NCBI GenBank assembly: GCA_013203845.1
Contig: JABMPE010000549.1
Location: 1-34,665 of the forward strand
DNA length: 34,665 bases
Direction of reading: 5' to 3'
Source: Rhodopirellula sp.
GTDB taxonomy: Bacteria; Planctomycetota; Planctomycetia; Planctomycetales; Planctomycetaceae
In this document: in pieces, positions 1 to 7,950 of the stretch
How the letters are laid out: each line of letters starts with the position of its first letter
How positions within the stretch are numbered: position 1 is the first letter of the stretch
Position numbers and translations under genes: made by a program
Notes under the pieces: generated by a model
The model's input: only the letters and a program-made list of their open reading frames with translations
Told to the model about the DNA's origin: nothing
Database searches by the model: none

Positions 1-566
1 ACCGACAGGTCAATCCCCGCCGTGATAATCACCATTGTCATACCAATGGCGATGATGGCGATCACCGCATTCTGGTTGATGACGTTGACCAGGTTCTCTC
101 GCGTCAGAAAACTTGGCCATGTGTAACTTCGCGGCTTGAACAGCTTGATGCCGCGCAGACCGGGAAACTTCTCCGCGGCTTTTTCCAGGTGATCCGGTTT
201 CAGCGGTCCCCAACCAGAGGCGGAATGATTGGTCGCGATGGCATCCACTTTGTTAAACGAACCGCCGACCAGTTCCAGAGCTTCGCGGGCGTCGGTGGGC
301 TCTCCATTAACGACGGCCAGCACGGTTCCTCCGCCAGTCTCAACTGCCCCTCGCACCGCGTCTGTGAATGCTCGATCCTGAGCGGAGTCGCGTGAGATGA
401 CGACGACGGTCGCGGTGTCGGAAAACTCACTGAGAATTTCCGCAGCCACTTCCTGACCGGCAGCGGGCGTGTTGGGGTGTTGTTCGTCCAGCGTGACGAC
501 GCTGTAATACGCACACAACGCCAGCAGCACGATCACCGAACCGTTGTCAGCAATAAAGCGTTTCAC
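1..566 (-). CDS. Sugar ABC transporter permease, RbsC-like, partial (C-terminus beyond the window)
   Basis: This is the membrane permease of a ribose/galactose-type importer; only the first 188 residues are in the window. A GTG start at 566 follows GGAAAG with 6 nt spacing and lies 46 nt after the ATPase stop. Residues about 10-26 form one apolar membrane segment. Residues about 153-188 match the conserved RbsC segment that runs from the NLVNV motif through the second helix to GIDLSV. Between them lie about 125 residues, where RbsC proteins normally have only a short link. The insert is soluble-looking, with alternating hydrophobic strands and helices (VVVVISRDS near 53-61, then AFTDAVRGAVETGG), and it resembles part of a periplasmic sugar-binding domain. 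Family and operon role are well supported; the nature of the insert is inference. Confidence 0.85.
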   Translation of the reverse strand, partial: MKRFIADNGSVIVLLALCAYYSVVTLDEQHPNTPAAGQEVAAEILSEFSDTATVVVISRDSAQDRAFTDAVRGAVETGGGTVLAVVNGEPTDAREALELVGGSFNKVDAIATNHSASGWGPLKPDHLEKAAEKFPGLRGIKLFKPRSYTWPSFLTRENLVNVINQNAVIAIIAIGMTMVIITAGIDLS

Positions 567-612
567 AGATGGCTTTCCACAGGCGATCACGACGTGGCAT
601 GATCAGACTTCG

Positions 613-2166
613 TTACTTCACCGCCAGATCCATGATGGATTCCTGAGTCGCCGATTTCACGTCGGTAATTTCACCGGTCACGCGGCCTTCGTGCAGCACG
701 ATAATGCGATCGGCCATGCCGAGTACCTCCGGCAACTCGCTGCTGATCATCAGGATGGCCTTGCCCTGCTCGACGAGCTTGTGCATAAGCCCATAAATTT
801 CGTACTTCGCCCCCACGTCGATGCCTCGCGTCGGTTCGTCAAAGATGATGACTTCGGCGTCGCGTTCCAGCCATTTGGCCAGCACGACTTTCTGCTGATT
901 TCCCCCAGACAGATTTCCCGCTCGCTGATCCGGGCTGGACACTTTGATCTGCAACTGGTCGATGTAACTCTGAAAGGAACTTCGTTCTCGTTTCTGCTGG
1001 ATCAGTCCGCCCCTGGAGAACCTCGCCAGATTCGGAAGCCCGAAGTTCTCCAGCACGCTGCGGTTCAGAACGAGTCCCTGCCCCTTGCGGTCTTCGGTCA
1101 GAAGGCAGATACCTGCGGCGATGGCGTCGCGAGGACTGCGAATCTGCAGCTCTTTGCCATCCAGTGTGATCAAGCCGGCCTGGCGTTTATCCGCTCCAAA
1201 AATGAGCCGAGCAGATTCTGTACGCCCCGCGCCAACCAGTCCGGTCAGAGCGACAATCTCGCCGCGCCGCACGTTGAACGAAACGTCCTTCACTTTTGGA
1301 CCACCGACCAGCCCGCGAACTGCCAGTCCTGCCCGGTTCCCGGTATGGTTGTCTGAAGTCTTAATAGCGGCGCGAGTTGGAAATTCGTTTTCCAGTTTCC
1401 GACCGACCATCAGCTCGATCAGCGTTTCCCGAGTTAACTCTTCGATCGGCTGCGTATCGATGTGCGCTCCGTCCCGCAGTACCGTCACTCGGTTGCAGAT
1501 CGCAAAAATCTCGTCGAGCCGATGACTCACGTAGACGATGCCGATGCCCTGAGACTTGAGTTCTTCGACAATTCTGAAGAGGCCCTGGACTTCCCGAGGC
1601 GACAGCGCCGCACTCGGCTCATCCATCACAATGATTCTTGAGTCCAGCGACAGAGCCTTTGCGATTTCAACGACCTGCTGCTGCGCGACGGTCAAGTCGC
1701 GGACGAGAGCATCCGGGTTCAGCTCAACACCAATCCGCTCGAACAATTCTCGGGCTCGTCGTCGTTCTTTTCCGGCAGGGATCAAGCTGGCTCGTCCGGG
1801 CTCCTGACCAAGGAAGATGTTTTCCCGCACGGTCATGGCCGGAACCAGGTTGAACTCCTGGTAGATAATGCCGATGCCTGCCCGTTGCGAATTCTGCGGG
1901 CTGGAAATCTGGACGGGGCGACCGTCGATCTCGATCGTTCCGGAATCCGGCTGGTGTGCTCCGCCGAGCACTTTAATCAGCGTGCTCTTGCCGGCTCCGT
2001 TCTCACCGAGCAGAGCCAGCACGTCGCCAGCCGCAACGTTCAGATCAACGCCTTTCAGCGCGTGAACTCCGGGGAACGATTTTTCGACGCCACGCATTTG
2101 AAGCAGCGGCTGGCCTGGCGATTGGTCCGCCCTGTTTGTAGCGGATGTTTGAGGTCCACTTACCAT
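613..2166 (-). CDS. Sugar ABC transporter ATP-binding protein, RbsA/MglA type (two ABC domains)
   Basis: This 517-aa protein powers sugar import by ATP hydrolysis at the inner face of the membrane. It has the usual length and the duplicated layout of RbsA/MglA. The first domain has Walker A GENGAGKST and Walker B VMDEPSAAL; its signature region is the degenerate LTVAQQQ. The second domain has the degenerate P-loop GLVGAGRTE typical of the family, a good signature LSGGNQQ and Walker B IIFDEPTRGID. It lies between the binding-protein gene and the permease gene, all on the minus strand. No strong ribosome binding site precedes the ATG at 2166. A stable hairpin sits in the 171-nt spacer on its upstream side and may set its expression relative to the binding protein. 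The exact sugar cannot be read from the sequence. Confidence 0.95.
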   Translation of the reverse strand: MVSGPQTSATNRADQSPGQPLLQMRGVEKSFPGVHALKGVDLNVAAGDVLALLGENGAGKSTLIKVLGGAHQPDSGTIEIDGRPVQISSPQNSQRAGIGIIYQEFNLVPAMTVRENIFLGQEPGRASLIPAGKERRRARELFERIGVELNPDALVRDLTVAQQQVVEIAKALSLDSRIIVMDEPSAALSPREVQGLFRIVEELKSQGIGIVYVSHRLDEIFAICNRVTVLRDGAHIDTQPIEELTRETLIELMVGRKLENEFPTRAAIKTSDNHTGNRAGLAVRGLVGGPKVKDVSFNVRRGEIVALTGLVGAGRTESARLIFGADKRQAGLITLDGKELQIRSPRDAIAAGICLLTEDRKGQGLVLNRSVLENFGLPNLARFSRGGLIQQKRERSSFQSYIDQLQIKVSSPDQRAGNLSGGNQQKVVLAKWLERDAEVIIFDEPTRGIDVGAKYEIYGLMHKLVEQGKAILMISSELPEVLGMADRIIVLHEGRVTGEITDVKSATQESIMDLAVK

Positions 2167-2227
2167 GAAGATGCCAGAAGTCCAAATCTGAAGTCAATTC
2201 GGCAGAAAATCACGTGAGTAAGGTCTG

Positions 2228-2292
2228 ACAAGAGGAGCGCCGGCAAACCTATCGTCAGCGTCCCCAGGATGGTATGCCGGCGCTCCCCTTGT
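2228..2292 (-). repeat. Intra-operon hairpin between binding-protein and ATPase genes
   Basis: Positions 2228-2245 and 2275-2292 are inverted copies of 18 nt with one mismatch, around a 29-nt loop. The core GGAGCGCCGGC pairs without error. The hairpin begins 45 nt after the stop codon of the binding-protein gene, on the transcribed side. No run of T follows, so it is not a classic terminator. By analogy with malE-malF and similar operons, it could protect the 3' end of the binding-protein message or cause partial termination; this is inference. Confidence 0.6.
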
Positions 2293-2337
2293 CATACCCT
2301 GCCGATGCTTGCCAGGACGCAGGCAGCTACTTGACGT

Positions 2338-3402
2338 CTACGATTGGGCCGGTGCTTCGGCTCCATCCGACGTCTGCAGCTCGGGATCCTTCTCGGCGTC
2401 AGCCTTTTTGTAGATCGCTGTCGGGATCAACTCGACCTTTTCATACTCCTCGCCGTCCAGGTACTTAACGATGTTCTCGACGGAAACGACGCCCATCTTC
2501 TTCGGGAACTGAATGGGGTCCGCGTAGATCTTGCCTTCAAGAATCGCTTGCTTGCCTTCCAGTTGGCCGTCAAAACCGATGATCGTTACCTGATCGTTTT
2601 TTTCAGCCTGCTTCAATGCGGTCCACGCTCCCAACGCTGATGGATCGTTGATGGCGAAAATGCCTCGCAGATTCTGATGAGCCTGCAGCGCGTCGGACGC
2701 GGCTTTGAACCCTTCGTCACGCAGCCCGCCGCCTTCGAGTTCTGAGACAATCGTGATCTTGCCCGACTCACGATCTTTGTTGTGTTCATCGAGAACTTCC
2801 GAAAAACCCTGCACGCGCAACACACAGGAGTTTGCCTGTTTGAAATGCAGCACCAGGACGTCGCCGCCAGCATCGCCGAGTGCTTCGATCATGGCTTCGC
2901 CCGCGAGTCGACCGCCCTGGTAATTATCGGTGCCGATGTGCCCGGCGACTTTGGCGTCCTCTGCGGCACATTGCAGGTCGCAGGTGAAGACCGGAATGCC
3001 AGCTTCGTTGGCTTTACGAATTGCCGGTCCGATGGCGATGCGGTCAGCGGGGTTCAGGACGATTGCCGCGACTTTCTGAGCGATGTAATTGTCGATGTGT
3101 TTCGACTGTTCGTTGACATCCCGTTCGGCATCATTGACGAGCACCTCAAAGCCGTGCTGCCTGCCGGTTTCGGTCATGCTGTCGGCGATGATCTTGAAGA
3201 ACGGATTCTTCAGGGTCAGTGCTGAGAACCCGATCGTCCCGCGTGGCTCGACAGCCTCTGCATTCGTTTCCAAATGCACGGTTCCACTCGTCCCAGTCGA
3301 CGAAGAAGCACCATCGTTACTGCCGTTGGAGCAGCCACTGACAATCAGCAATGTCAGAAGAAGCGTTGTTGAGATGGTGTCGTTAATACGGGGCCGGAGC
3401 AT
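2338..3402 (-). CDS. Sugar-binding lipoprotein of the ABC importer, RbsB-like
   Basis: This 354-aa substrate-binding protein captures the sugar outside the cytoplasmic membrane. The N-terminus is a lipoprotein signal: charged start, apolar stretch, lipobox LIVSGC with the Cys at about residue 24. A Ser/Gly-rich linker follows. The mature part begins with IGFSALTLKNPFF and contains INDPSALGAW, both typical of the ribose/galactose (Peripla_BP_4) family. GAGGAAACTACA precedes the ATG. It is the first gene of the importer operon, an order that usually gives excess binding protein. The spacer upstream to the divergent aroE-like gene is 221 nt and holds a perfect palindrome at 3551-3571. Ribose, xylose, galactose or inositol are all possible ligands. 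Confidence 0.92.
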   Translation of the reverse strand: MLRPRINDTISTTLLLTLLIVSGCSNGSNDGASSSTGTSGTVHLETNAEAVEPRGTIGFSALTLKNPFFKIIADSMTETGRQHGFEVLVNDAERDVNEQSKHIDNYIAQKVAAIVLNPADRIAIGPAIRKANEAGIPVFTCDLQCAAEDAKVAGHIGTDNYQGGRLAGEAMIEALGDAGGDVLVLHFKQANSCVLRVQGFSEVLDEHNKDRESGKITIVSELEGGGLRDEGFKAASDALQAHQNLRGIFAINDPSALGAWTALKQAEKNDQVTIIGFDGQLEGKQAILEGKIYADPIQFPKKMGVVSVENIVKYLDGEEYEKVELIPTAIYKKADAEKDPELQTSDGAEAPAQS

Positions 3403-3550
3403 TGTAGTTTCCTCAGTACGTCAGGCAGACAGATGACGGTTGAACGGCTAAAGGCGCGGGCGACGAGCCAGAAGGTTTGCAGACGGCGGTTGCTGTGTCG
3501 AGTCACAGGTTCCAAGGTGCTCTGACTTCCTGAAAGGCTGACTCGACTCA

Positions 3551-3571
3551 ACGCAGCATGATATGCTGCGT
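3551..3571. promoter_or_regulatory. Palindrome in the divergent spacer, candidate operator
   Basis: Two 9-nt arms, ACGCAGCAT and ATGCTGCGT, are perfect inverted copies separated by three bases. The site lies in the spacer between the importer operon (start 3402) and the aroE-like gene (start 3624), where operators of sugar regulators are often found. A transcribed hairpin in the leader of either gene is the alternative. No regulator gene is adjacent in the window. Confidence 0.45.
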
Positions 3572-3623
3572 GCCCGAATTGATCCCTGACGACCATTGAC
3601 TATTTCTCAGGACACTGATTTCG

Positions 3624-4469
3624 ATGAACTTCTTGAGTCAACTGACAGGTTGCTTTGCTCAGCCTTGTGCCGAGAACCCTACCGTTGCCATGGTGGAAGC
3701 TGCTTACCAGCACCATGGTCTGGACTGGCGGTATATCAACTGTGAAGTCGGGCCGGACAAACTCGGCGACGCGGTACGGGGAGCCCTCGCGATGGGCTGG
3801 GCCGGCTTCAACTGTTCGCTGCCTAACAAGGTCGAGGTCATTCAGTACCTGGCCGGCCTGAGCGAGTCGGCAAAGATTATCGGCGCGGTGAACTGCGCCG
3901 TTCGCCGCGACGACCAGTTCATTGGCGAAAACACGGACGGAAAAGGCTTTCTGGAATCGCTGCGGGAGCAAGTCGACCCCGCTGGAAAGTCACTGGTCAT
4001 GTTCGGAGCTGGCGGCGCGGCGCGAGCCATTGGTGTGGAAACAGCTCTGGCAGGCCTGGCGAAAATCACCGTCGTTAACCGGTCCACAGGTCGTGGACAG
4101 GAACTGGCGACGCTGCTCCGCGAAAAGACGCCTGCTGAAGTCGACTTTGTTCAATGGGACAGTGAGTACAACATCCCGGCTGGAACCAACATCGTCGTCA
4201 ACTCAACATCGATCGGTCTGTTCCCGGACGTTGATGCGCGACTGGCTTTGAACATGGACTCGCTGACGCCTGACATGCTCGTCGCGGATGTGATTCCCAA
4301 TCCGCCTCGAACGAATCTGGTGCGCGATGCGGAAGCCAAAGGCTGCACGGTGATCGACGGTCTGGGAATGCTCGTCAATCAGGGAGTCATCGGCATCAAA
4401 TACTGGACCGGCCTCGACGCCGATCCCACCGTCATGCGGGCAAAGCTGGAAGAAATTTTTGCCGGGTAA
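3624..4469 (+). CDS. Shikimate dehydrogenase-like protein (AroE family)
   Basis: A 281-aa protein with the AroE two-domain layout. AroE reduces 3-dehydroshikimate to shikimate with NADPH in aromatic amino acid synthesis. The substrate-domain Lys is kept at position 69 (NCSLPNK, family NVTxPxK) and the Asp at 105 (ENTDGKG). The nucleotide site has the Rossmann loop FGAGGAAR at 127-134 and NRSTGR at 152-157, as in NADP-binding members. The N-terminal shikimate-binding motif, usually HSxSP, is missing: residues 14-19 read PCAENP. The protein may therefore be a paralogue acting on a related substrate such as quinate. The ATG at 3624 has only a distant AGGA upstream. It converges with the DUF1501 gene, 6 nt away. 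Confidence 0.82.
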   Translation: MNFLSQLTGCFAQPCAENPTVAMVEAAYQHHGLDWRYINCEVGPDKLGDAVRGALAMGWAGFNCSLPNKVEVIQYLAGLSESAKIIGAVNCAVRRDDQFIGENTDGKGFLESLREQVDPAGKSLVMFGAGGAARAIGVETALAGLAKITVVNRSTGRGQELATLLREKTPAEVDFVQWDSEYNIPAGTNIVVNSTSIGLFPDVDARLALNMDSLTPDMLVADVIPNPPRTNLVRDAEAKGCTVIDGLGMLVNQGVIGIKYWTGLDADPTVMRAKLEEIFAG

Positions 4470-4475
4470 CTGCGG

Positions 4476-5807
4476 CTAGCTCATGACTTCGGTGATCGGC
4501 GTGGGATTACTGACGAGGTGCGCCGGGCGTCCAAGAGGCGTGTAGTAGACCTTGTCCGGATCGATGCCGAGTTTCGCATAAACCGTTGAAACGAAATTCT
4601 CAGGCGAGAGCACTCGTTCGACCGCTGAATAGCCGCTTTTGTCGGTGGCTCCAACGACAACTCCGCCTGGAGATCCGCCGCCGGCCATCAGCACGGTCAT
4701 CGCGTTGGACCAGTGATCGCGCCCGCCGCGTGAGTTCACTTTTGGCGTACGACCGAATTCGCCGAGCGCGATGACAAGAGTCGTATCGAGCAGTCCTCGT
4801 TCATCGAGGTCGGTGATCAATGCGGCGACTGAATTGTCCCAAGATGGCAGCCGTTCTTTGCAGATCGGGAAGATCGTTCGATGGTGGTCCCAGCCGCCGT
4901 CATAGACCGTTGTGAATGGAACGCCAGCCTCGACGAGACGTCGTGCCAGCAGACATCTTTGACCGAAGGAATCACGCCCAAAGTTGTTTCGAACTTCGTC
5001 AGACTCTTCGTGAATGTTGAACGCGGCCTGAGCGGCGGGGGACGTAATCAGGCTGTGACCCTGTTCGTAGAATTCGTCGAGTGACAACACCGGGTCGGCC
5101 GCGGCCTGGTCGGTGATGCGGGGCAGCTTGTCGACGAGGCGACGCAGGTCCATACGATTCTGATAGCCATCCTCGGTCAGCCCTTTCGGAAGGGCGACGT
5201 CGCGTACGCGGAACTCGGTCCCGTTCGGATCGTCGGCCACGACAAACGGCGCGTACTTCGCTCCGAGAAAGTTCGGACCGCCTGAACGCGACATTCGAGC
5301 CAGCGAGAAATAGGCAGGCAGTCCGTCGTTGCGTCCGAGTTCTTTGGCCGCGACCGATCCCATGCTCGGATGAAAGCTGACGAACGCTCCGCAACCAACA
5401 GGAATCCGTGGTGGAGCGCCGGTCATCATGTAGTGATTGCCGGCTCCGTGATTTCCCTGGTTGTGACGGATTGATCGAATCAGAGAAAAACGGTCGTTGA
5501 TCGCAGCGAGTCTCCGCATGTGTTCGGAAAACTGAACTCCGGGAATCTGCGTCGAGATGGGTTCAAACTCGCCACGGATTTCGGACGGAGCACTCGGTTT
5601 TGGATCGAACATCTCATAGTGAGTTGGGCCTCCATCCTGCCAGATCAGGATACAACTCTTCGCCGCAGGTGCGATGGCTCTCTGCGTTTCGGCAGTGAGG
5701 CCGCGCATCCTCAGGACGTCGATCAGCGATGCACCGAACATTCCGCCCAGCCCGAGTTTCAGGCAGTCACGGCGGGTCGTTCCGTCACAATTCGTAGAGA
5801 CACTCAT
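4476..5807 (-). CDS. DUF1501 domain protein with Tat signal
   Basis: A 443-aa exported protein of the DUF1501 family, which is greatly expanded in planctomycetes and related to alkaline phosphatase/sulfatase folds; its reaction is not settled. The start chosen is the ATG at 5807, preceded by GAAGG at 7 nt; an in-frame ATG at 5891 would only add an unlikely leader. The N-terminus has a twin-arginine signal (TTRRDCLKLGLGG). Family motifs seen are IWQDGGPTHYEMFDPKP near the start of the mature part, and GEFGRTPKVNSRGGRDHW in the C-terminal third, where metal-binding His and Asp residues usually sit. In planctomycetes such genes often pair with a DUF1549/DUF1553 gene, but none is adjacent here. 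Confidence 0.9.
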   Translation of the reverse strand: MSVSTNCDGTTRRDCLKLGLGGMFGASLIDVLRMRGLTAETQRAIAPAAKSCILIWQDGGPTHYEMFDPKPSAPSEIRGEFEPISTQIPGVQFSEHMRRLAAINDRFSLIRSIRHNQGNHGAGNHYMMTGAPPRIPVGCGAFVSFHPSMGSVAAKELGRNDGLPAYFSLARMSRSGGPNFLGAKYAPFVVADDPNGTEFRVRDVALPKGLTEDGYQNRMDLRRLVDKLPRITDQAAADPVLSLDEFYEQGHSLITSPAAQAAFNIHEESDEVRNNFGRDSFGQRCLLARRLVEAGVPFTTVYDGGWDHHRTIFPICKERLPSWDNSVAALITDLDERGLLDTTLVIALGEFGRTPKVNSRGGRDHWSNAMTVLMAGGGSPGGVVVGATDKSGYSAVERVLSPENFVSTVYAKLGIDPDKVYYTPLGRPAHLVSNPTPITEVMS

Positions 5808-6099
5808 CAGGCAACCTTCAGATTCTGTGGGCAATTCCGTCCTGTCGAATTCGCAAGGATTCAGTGTGGGGCAGCACGGTTTCTGTCGCAAGGTCGAACG
5901 TTACTCACGACTGGCCGCCGTTATTCAGTTTCGTAGAAGGTTGAGTGTGTCCGGACGGTTGAACTGCAAGCTCATTCAGTAGACGATTTAGAACGAGGTG
6001 TTCAAGAGATGCCGAATCCGACCGATCAAGAGCATGAGAGTCACTATGGCGAAACGAAAAATAATTCGAAATTACGCGTGAAGATCCTGCGTATCAGAC
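5808..6099. other. Spacer without a recognisable gene
   Basis: These 292 bases hold the upstream region of the DUF1501 gene and the left edge of the decayed patch. A short open stretch from an ATG at 6009 could encode about 34 residues (begins MPNPTDQEHESHYGETK). It may be the original N-terminus of the broken ATPase gene that follows, but I recognise nothing in it. Confidence 0.4.
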
Positions 6100-6381
6100 G
6101 GTCGCGAGGATGAACTGCGTGTCACGCCGGACTGGGGCACCGACGAGGAGACCGGCCAGCAGTGGCTCCGCGTGACCGACAACGGAGCGGGCATGACCGC
6201 GGAGGTGATCAAGAACTACTTTACGCAAATCGACAAAAGCTACTACCGCAGCCCGGAGTTCAACCAGGAACGAACCGCCATGAAAGCCGTTGGCAGAAGT
6301 CATCTCGCGGATCTCGAAGCAGATCGACACGCGTTGTCGTTTGGGATTGCTGGGATTGTGAACTTTAGACGCGAGCGTTAG
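6100..6381 (+). pseudogene. Fragment of a GHKL/Hsp90-like ATPase
   Basis: From about 6112 the frame reads ELRVTPDW, then WLRVTDNGAGMT, then VIKNYFTQIDKSYYRSPEF. The DNGAGMT block is the DxGxG (N2) motif of the Hsp90/histidine-kinase ATPase fold, and the following stretch resembles Hsp90-like or HATPase_c_3 proteins. There is no intact N-terminal adenine-binding helix, and the similarity ends near 6295; the frame closes at 6381. The piece covers less than 100 residues of a family that normally needs several hundred, so it is a remnant. A stop just upstream at 6079-6081 closes the frame on the 5' side. Confidence 0.6.
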
Positions 6382-6422
6382 ACGTAGCAGCAGACGCTAC
6401 GCAACAAGGATTTGGGGTTAAC

Positions 6423-6611
6423 GTGTCACGATTGCCAACATCCCGTGAGATATCGCATCAGATTCCGTTCGTTTTGGAAGACGATGACCTCAAGAAATTT
6501 GTGGAAGCATTTAGGTCATTCGAGCCAAATTGCGAGATCGACGTCACATGCGCCGACAAGAACGAAAGGCATTTAGACGACCTCAAGAAGATTTGGGCAT
6601 GTTTGTCATGA
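6423..6611 (+). CDS. Small hypothetical protein, possibly a truncated accessory gene
   Basis: A GTG at 6423 preceded by GGGG at 5 nt opens a 62-aa frame. It is acidic in the middle (LEDDDLKKFVEAF) and ends HLDDLKKIWACLS. There is no signal peptide or membrane segment. The local sequence is clearly richer in A+T than the rest of the window, which suggests transferred DNA. I do not recognise the family. Its length and abrupt end fit the N-terminal half of a longer accessory protein. It sits alone between remnants, so it could also be non-functional. Confidence 0.35.
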   Translation: MSRLPTSREISHQIPFVLEDDDLKKFVEAFRSFEPNCEIDVTCADKNERHLDDLKKIWACLS

Positions 6612-6727
6612 TTTATTCACACCGCACTGGAAAGCACTCGTCAGTCGTCGGTGGGGACCCATACTGAAATAAGTTCCCAAAATTCCAACCAGATTATTCC
6701 CTCTCGCACGCAAAACCAGAAGATATG

Positions 6728-6793
6728 GGAGAACCGGTTTCCCGCCCCGCCTTTAGGAGGGCGCGGCTCTCCGCAGGAATCAGAACTCTGCGG
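6728..6793 (-). repeat. Overlapping hairpins in non-coding DNA
   Basis: Positions 6728-6736 pair with 6764-6772. The 9-bp stem is fully paired (one G-U) on the minus strand but has an A-C mismatch on the plus strand. Positions 6771-6776 pair perfectly with 6788-6793 (CCGCAG/CTGCGG). The two stems share two bases, so they compete. Better pairing on the minus strand hints at a structured RNA or mobile-element end read in that direction. No gene is present from about 6612 to 7340, so this is the main structure in that stretch. Confidence 0.4.
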
Positions 6794-6997
6794 GGGGAAT
6801 GCATACGGCGGTCAGATAACAATGCAGGCGGCGGACAGTAGCGGGCGGTCAGAACGACCACCGGAAGCTCGTTCGGTTGATCGCGGGAAAGAGTCGCCCA
6901 TTGATTTCGACGATGACCGCGAACCGTTCCGCATGCGCCAGGCGGATGCAAGCTCATGCCGAATGAGGATTGCCTACCTGCGAATAGCCATCGAATT

Positions 6998-7035
6998 GGC
7001 TGATTGGCTCAGCCAGTGTTGAATTTGACTCAACA
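6998..7035. repeat. Two tandem short hairpins
   Basis: GGCTGA at 6998-7003 pairs with TCAGCC at 7009-7014, and TGTTGA at 7017-7022 pairs with TCAACA at 7030-7035. Both stems are perfect, with loops of 5 and 7 nt, and they are 2 nt apart. Paired small hairpins occur at some mobile-element ends and in REP-type repeats. No coding frame crosses them convincingly. Confidence 0.3.
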
Positions 7036-7344
7036 ATACCAACACGACTGTCCGTGCAGCACTCTGTTCGAACGAATCCTGGAAAGCCTCCGCCGCCAGT
7101 CCCCGCTGCCGCTGCAAATCTAAAGAATCAGTATCCGAAAACTCCGCTTTCGAGAGACCTCCAGGATCGTCGTCCGCGCCGACGACCACGAATTACCCGG
7201 AAAAAGTCCCCGCACCGGCCGCCAGACAATGCCCCGGCCCCAATCGTCTCTCCCCGGCCCAGGCAAGCTGCCTCACCAACCGACTTCCCCAGCAAAAACC
7301 GCTCTGCCAAACCAGCCTGTGAGACATGCGGGTTGGGCGATCTG

Positions 7345-7734
7345 TTTAATCCGACTGACTTTCCCACGACCTTGGTCGACATGTTTGCCATCGAACATGA
7401 CTTCCCCAGCGGCGAACCGCCGCCTCACCTGCGTCAGCTCAGCCCCGAGCTGTACCAACAGGAACGCCAGCGTGAGCTGTCTCGCTTTGATGAGGCGGTG
7501 TAACTGACCGAACAGGCATTTGTCGAAGAACTCGCCCGATTGGTGGATCACCTGTCCGAGAGGCTGAGCGGCTCCGCTGACGGTAAGCTTAAAGTGTTTC
7601 GCGATTTGCGCGGTCGCCAATATGGCCGAGTTCTTCGAGCGGTTTCGCAGTCTGAACGTGCGGAGTCATGAACAGCTTGATGAGTTGGTCGGCAATGCCC
7701 AACGTGTTGTGCGAGGCGTGGAACCTCAGCAGCG
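7345..7734 (+). pseudogene. Broken planctomycete hypothetical gene (in-frame stop plus frameshift)
   Basis: The frame reads TTLVDMFAIEHDFP, GEPPPHLRQLSPELYQQE and RFDEAV, then meets a TAA at 7501-7503, and continues in the same frame as LTEQAFVEELARLVDHL up to KVF. Near 7600 the frame shifts, after which FFERFRSLNVRSHEQLDELV continues up to about 7720. These parts match in order a hypothetical protein family that I remember from planctomycete genomes; this is recollection, not a search. The 5' part from 7054 is Pro/Arg-rich, contains CETCGLGDLF and may belong to the gene. The 3' end runs directly into transposase sequence, so the gene was probably cut by that element. Confidence 0.55.
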
Positions 7735-7950
7735 ATCGCACTCAGGGCCGGTCGATTGGCAGCGGACTTATCGAAGGCGCGTGTAAGAACCTGATCGGAC
7801 GTCGCCTGAAACAGACCGGAGCGCACTGGAAAGTCCGCCGAGTCAACCGCATGGCTGGTCTATACGCCGTCATGTACGGCGACAACTGGAACCGCTACTG
7901 GAACTGCCTGGCCACCTGACTCCCGAAATCCCCGAGCACACCCTTTACCA
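7735..7950 (+). mobile_element. C-terminal remnant of an ISKra4-like transposase
   Basis: A frame ending at 7919 encodes the last 60 or so residues of a transposase. The run GSGLIEGACKNLIGRRLKQT followed by GAHWKVRRVNRMAGL and NWNRYWN is the C-terminal signature of ISKra4-family elements. The catalytic N-terminal part and the left end are absent, so the element cannot move by itself. The sequence just after the stop (CCGAAATCCCCGAGCACACCC near 7922-7942) could be its right terminal sequence, but no matching left end was found. It joins directly to the broken gene before it. Confidence 0.65.

Noticed and set aside
3354-3596. An 80-aa minus-strand open frame overlapping the start of the sugar-binding lipoprotein
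   Set aside because: It uses another frame of the leader, has no recognisable motif and no good ribosome site; it overlaps a clear gene start.
6728-6772. Group II intron domain V on the minus strand
   Set aside because: Only the outer GAGCCG/CGGTTC stem fits. The total length is 39 rather than about 34 nt, there is no GNRA-capped inner stem, and no reverse transcriptase gene is near.
6811-6835. Integron attC-like remnant (CGGTCAGATAACAATGC)
   Set aside because: It recalls planctomycete integron sites, but no matching GTTAT half, no cassette order and no integrase gene is present.
7054-7344. Full 149-aa gene at 7054-7503
   Set aside because: The Pro/Arg-rich first part has no recognisable relation, and the frame stops inside a region that continues to resemble one family; it is better treated as part of a pseudogene.
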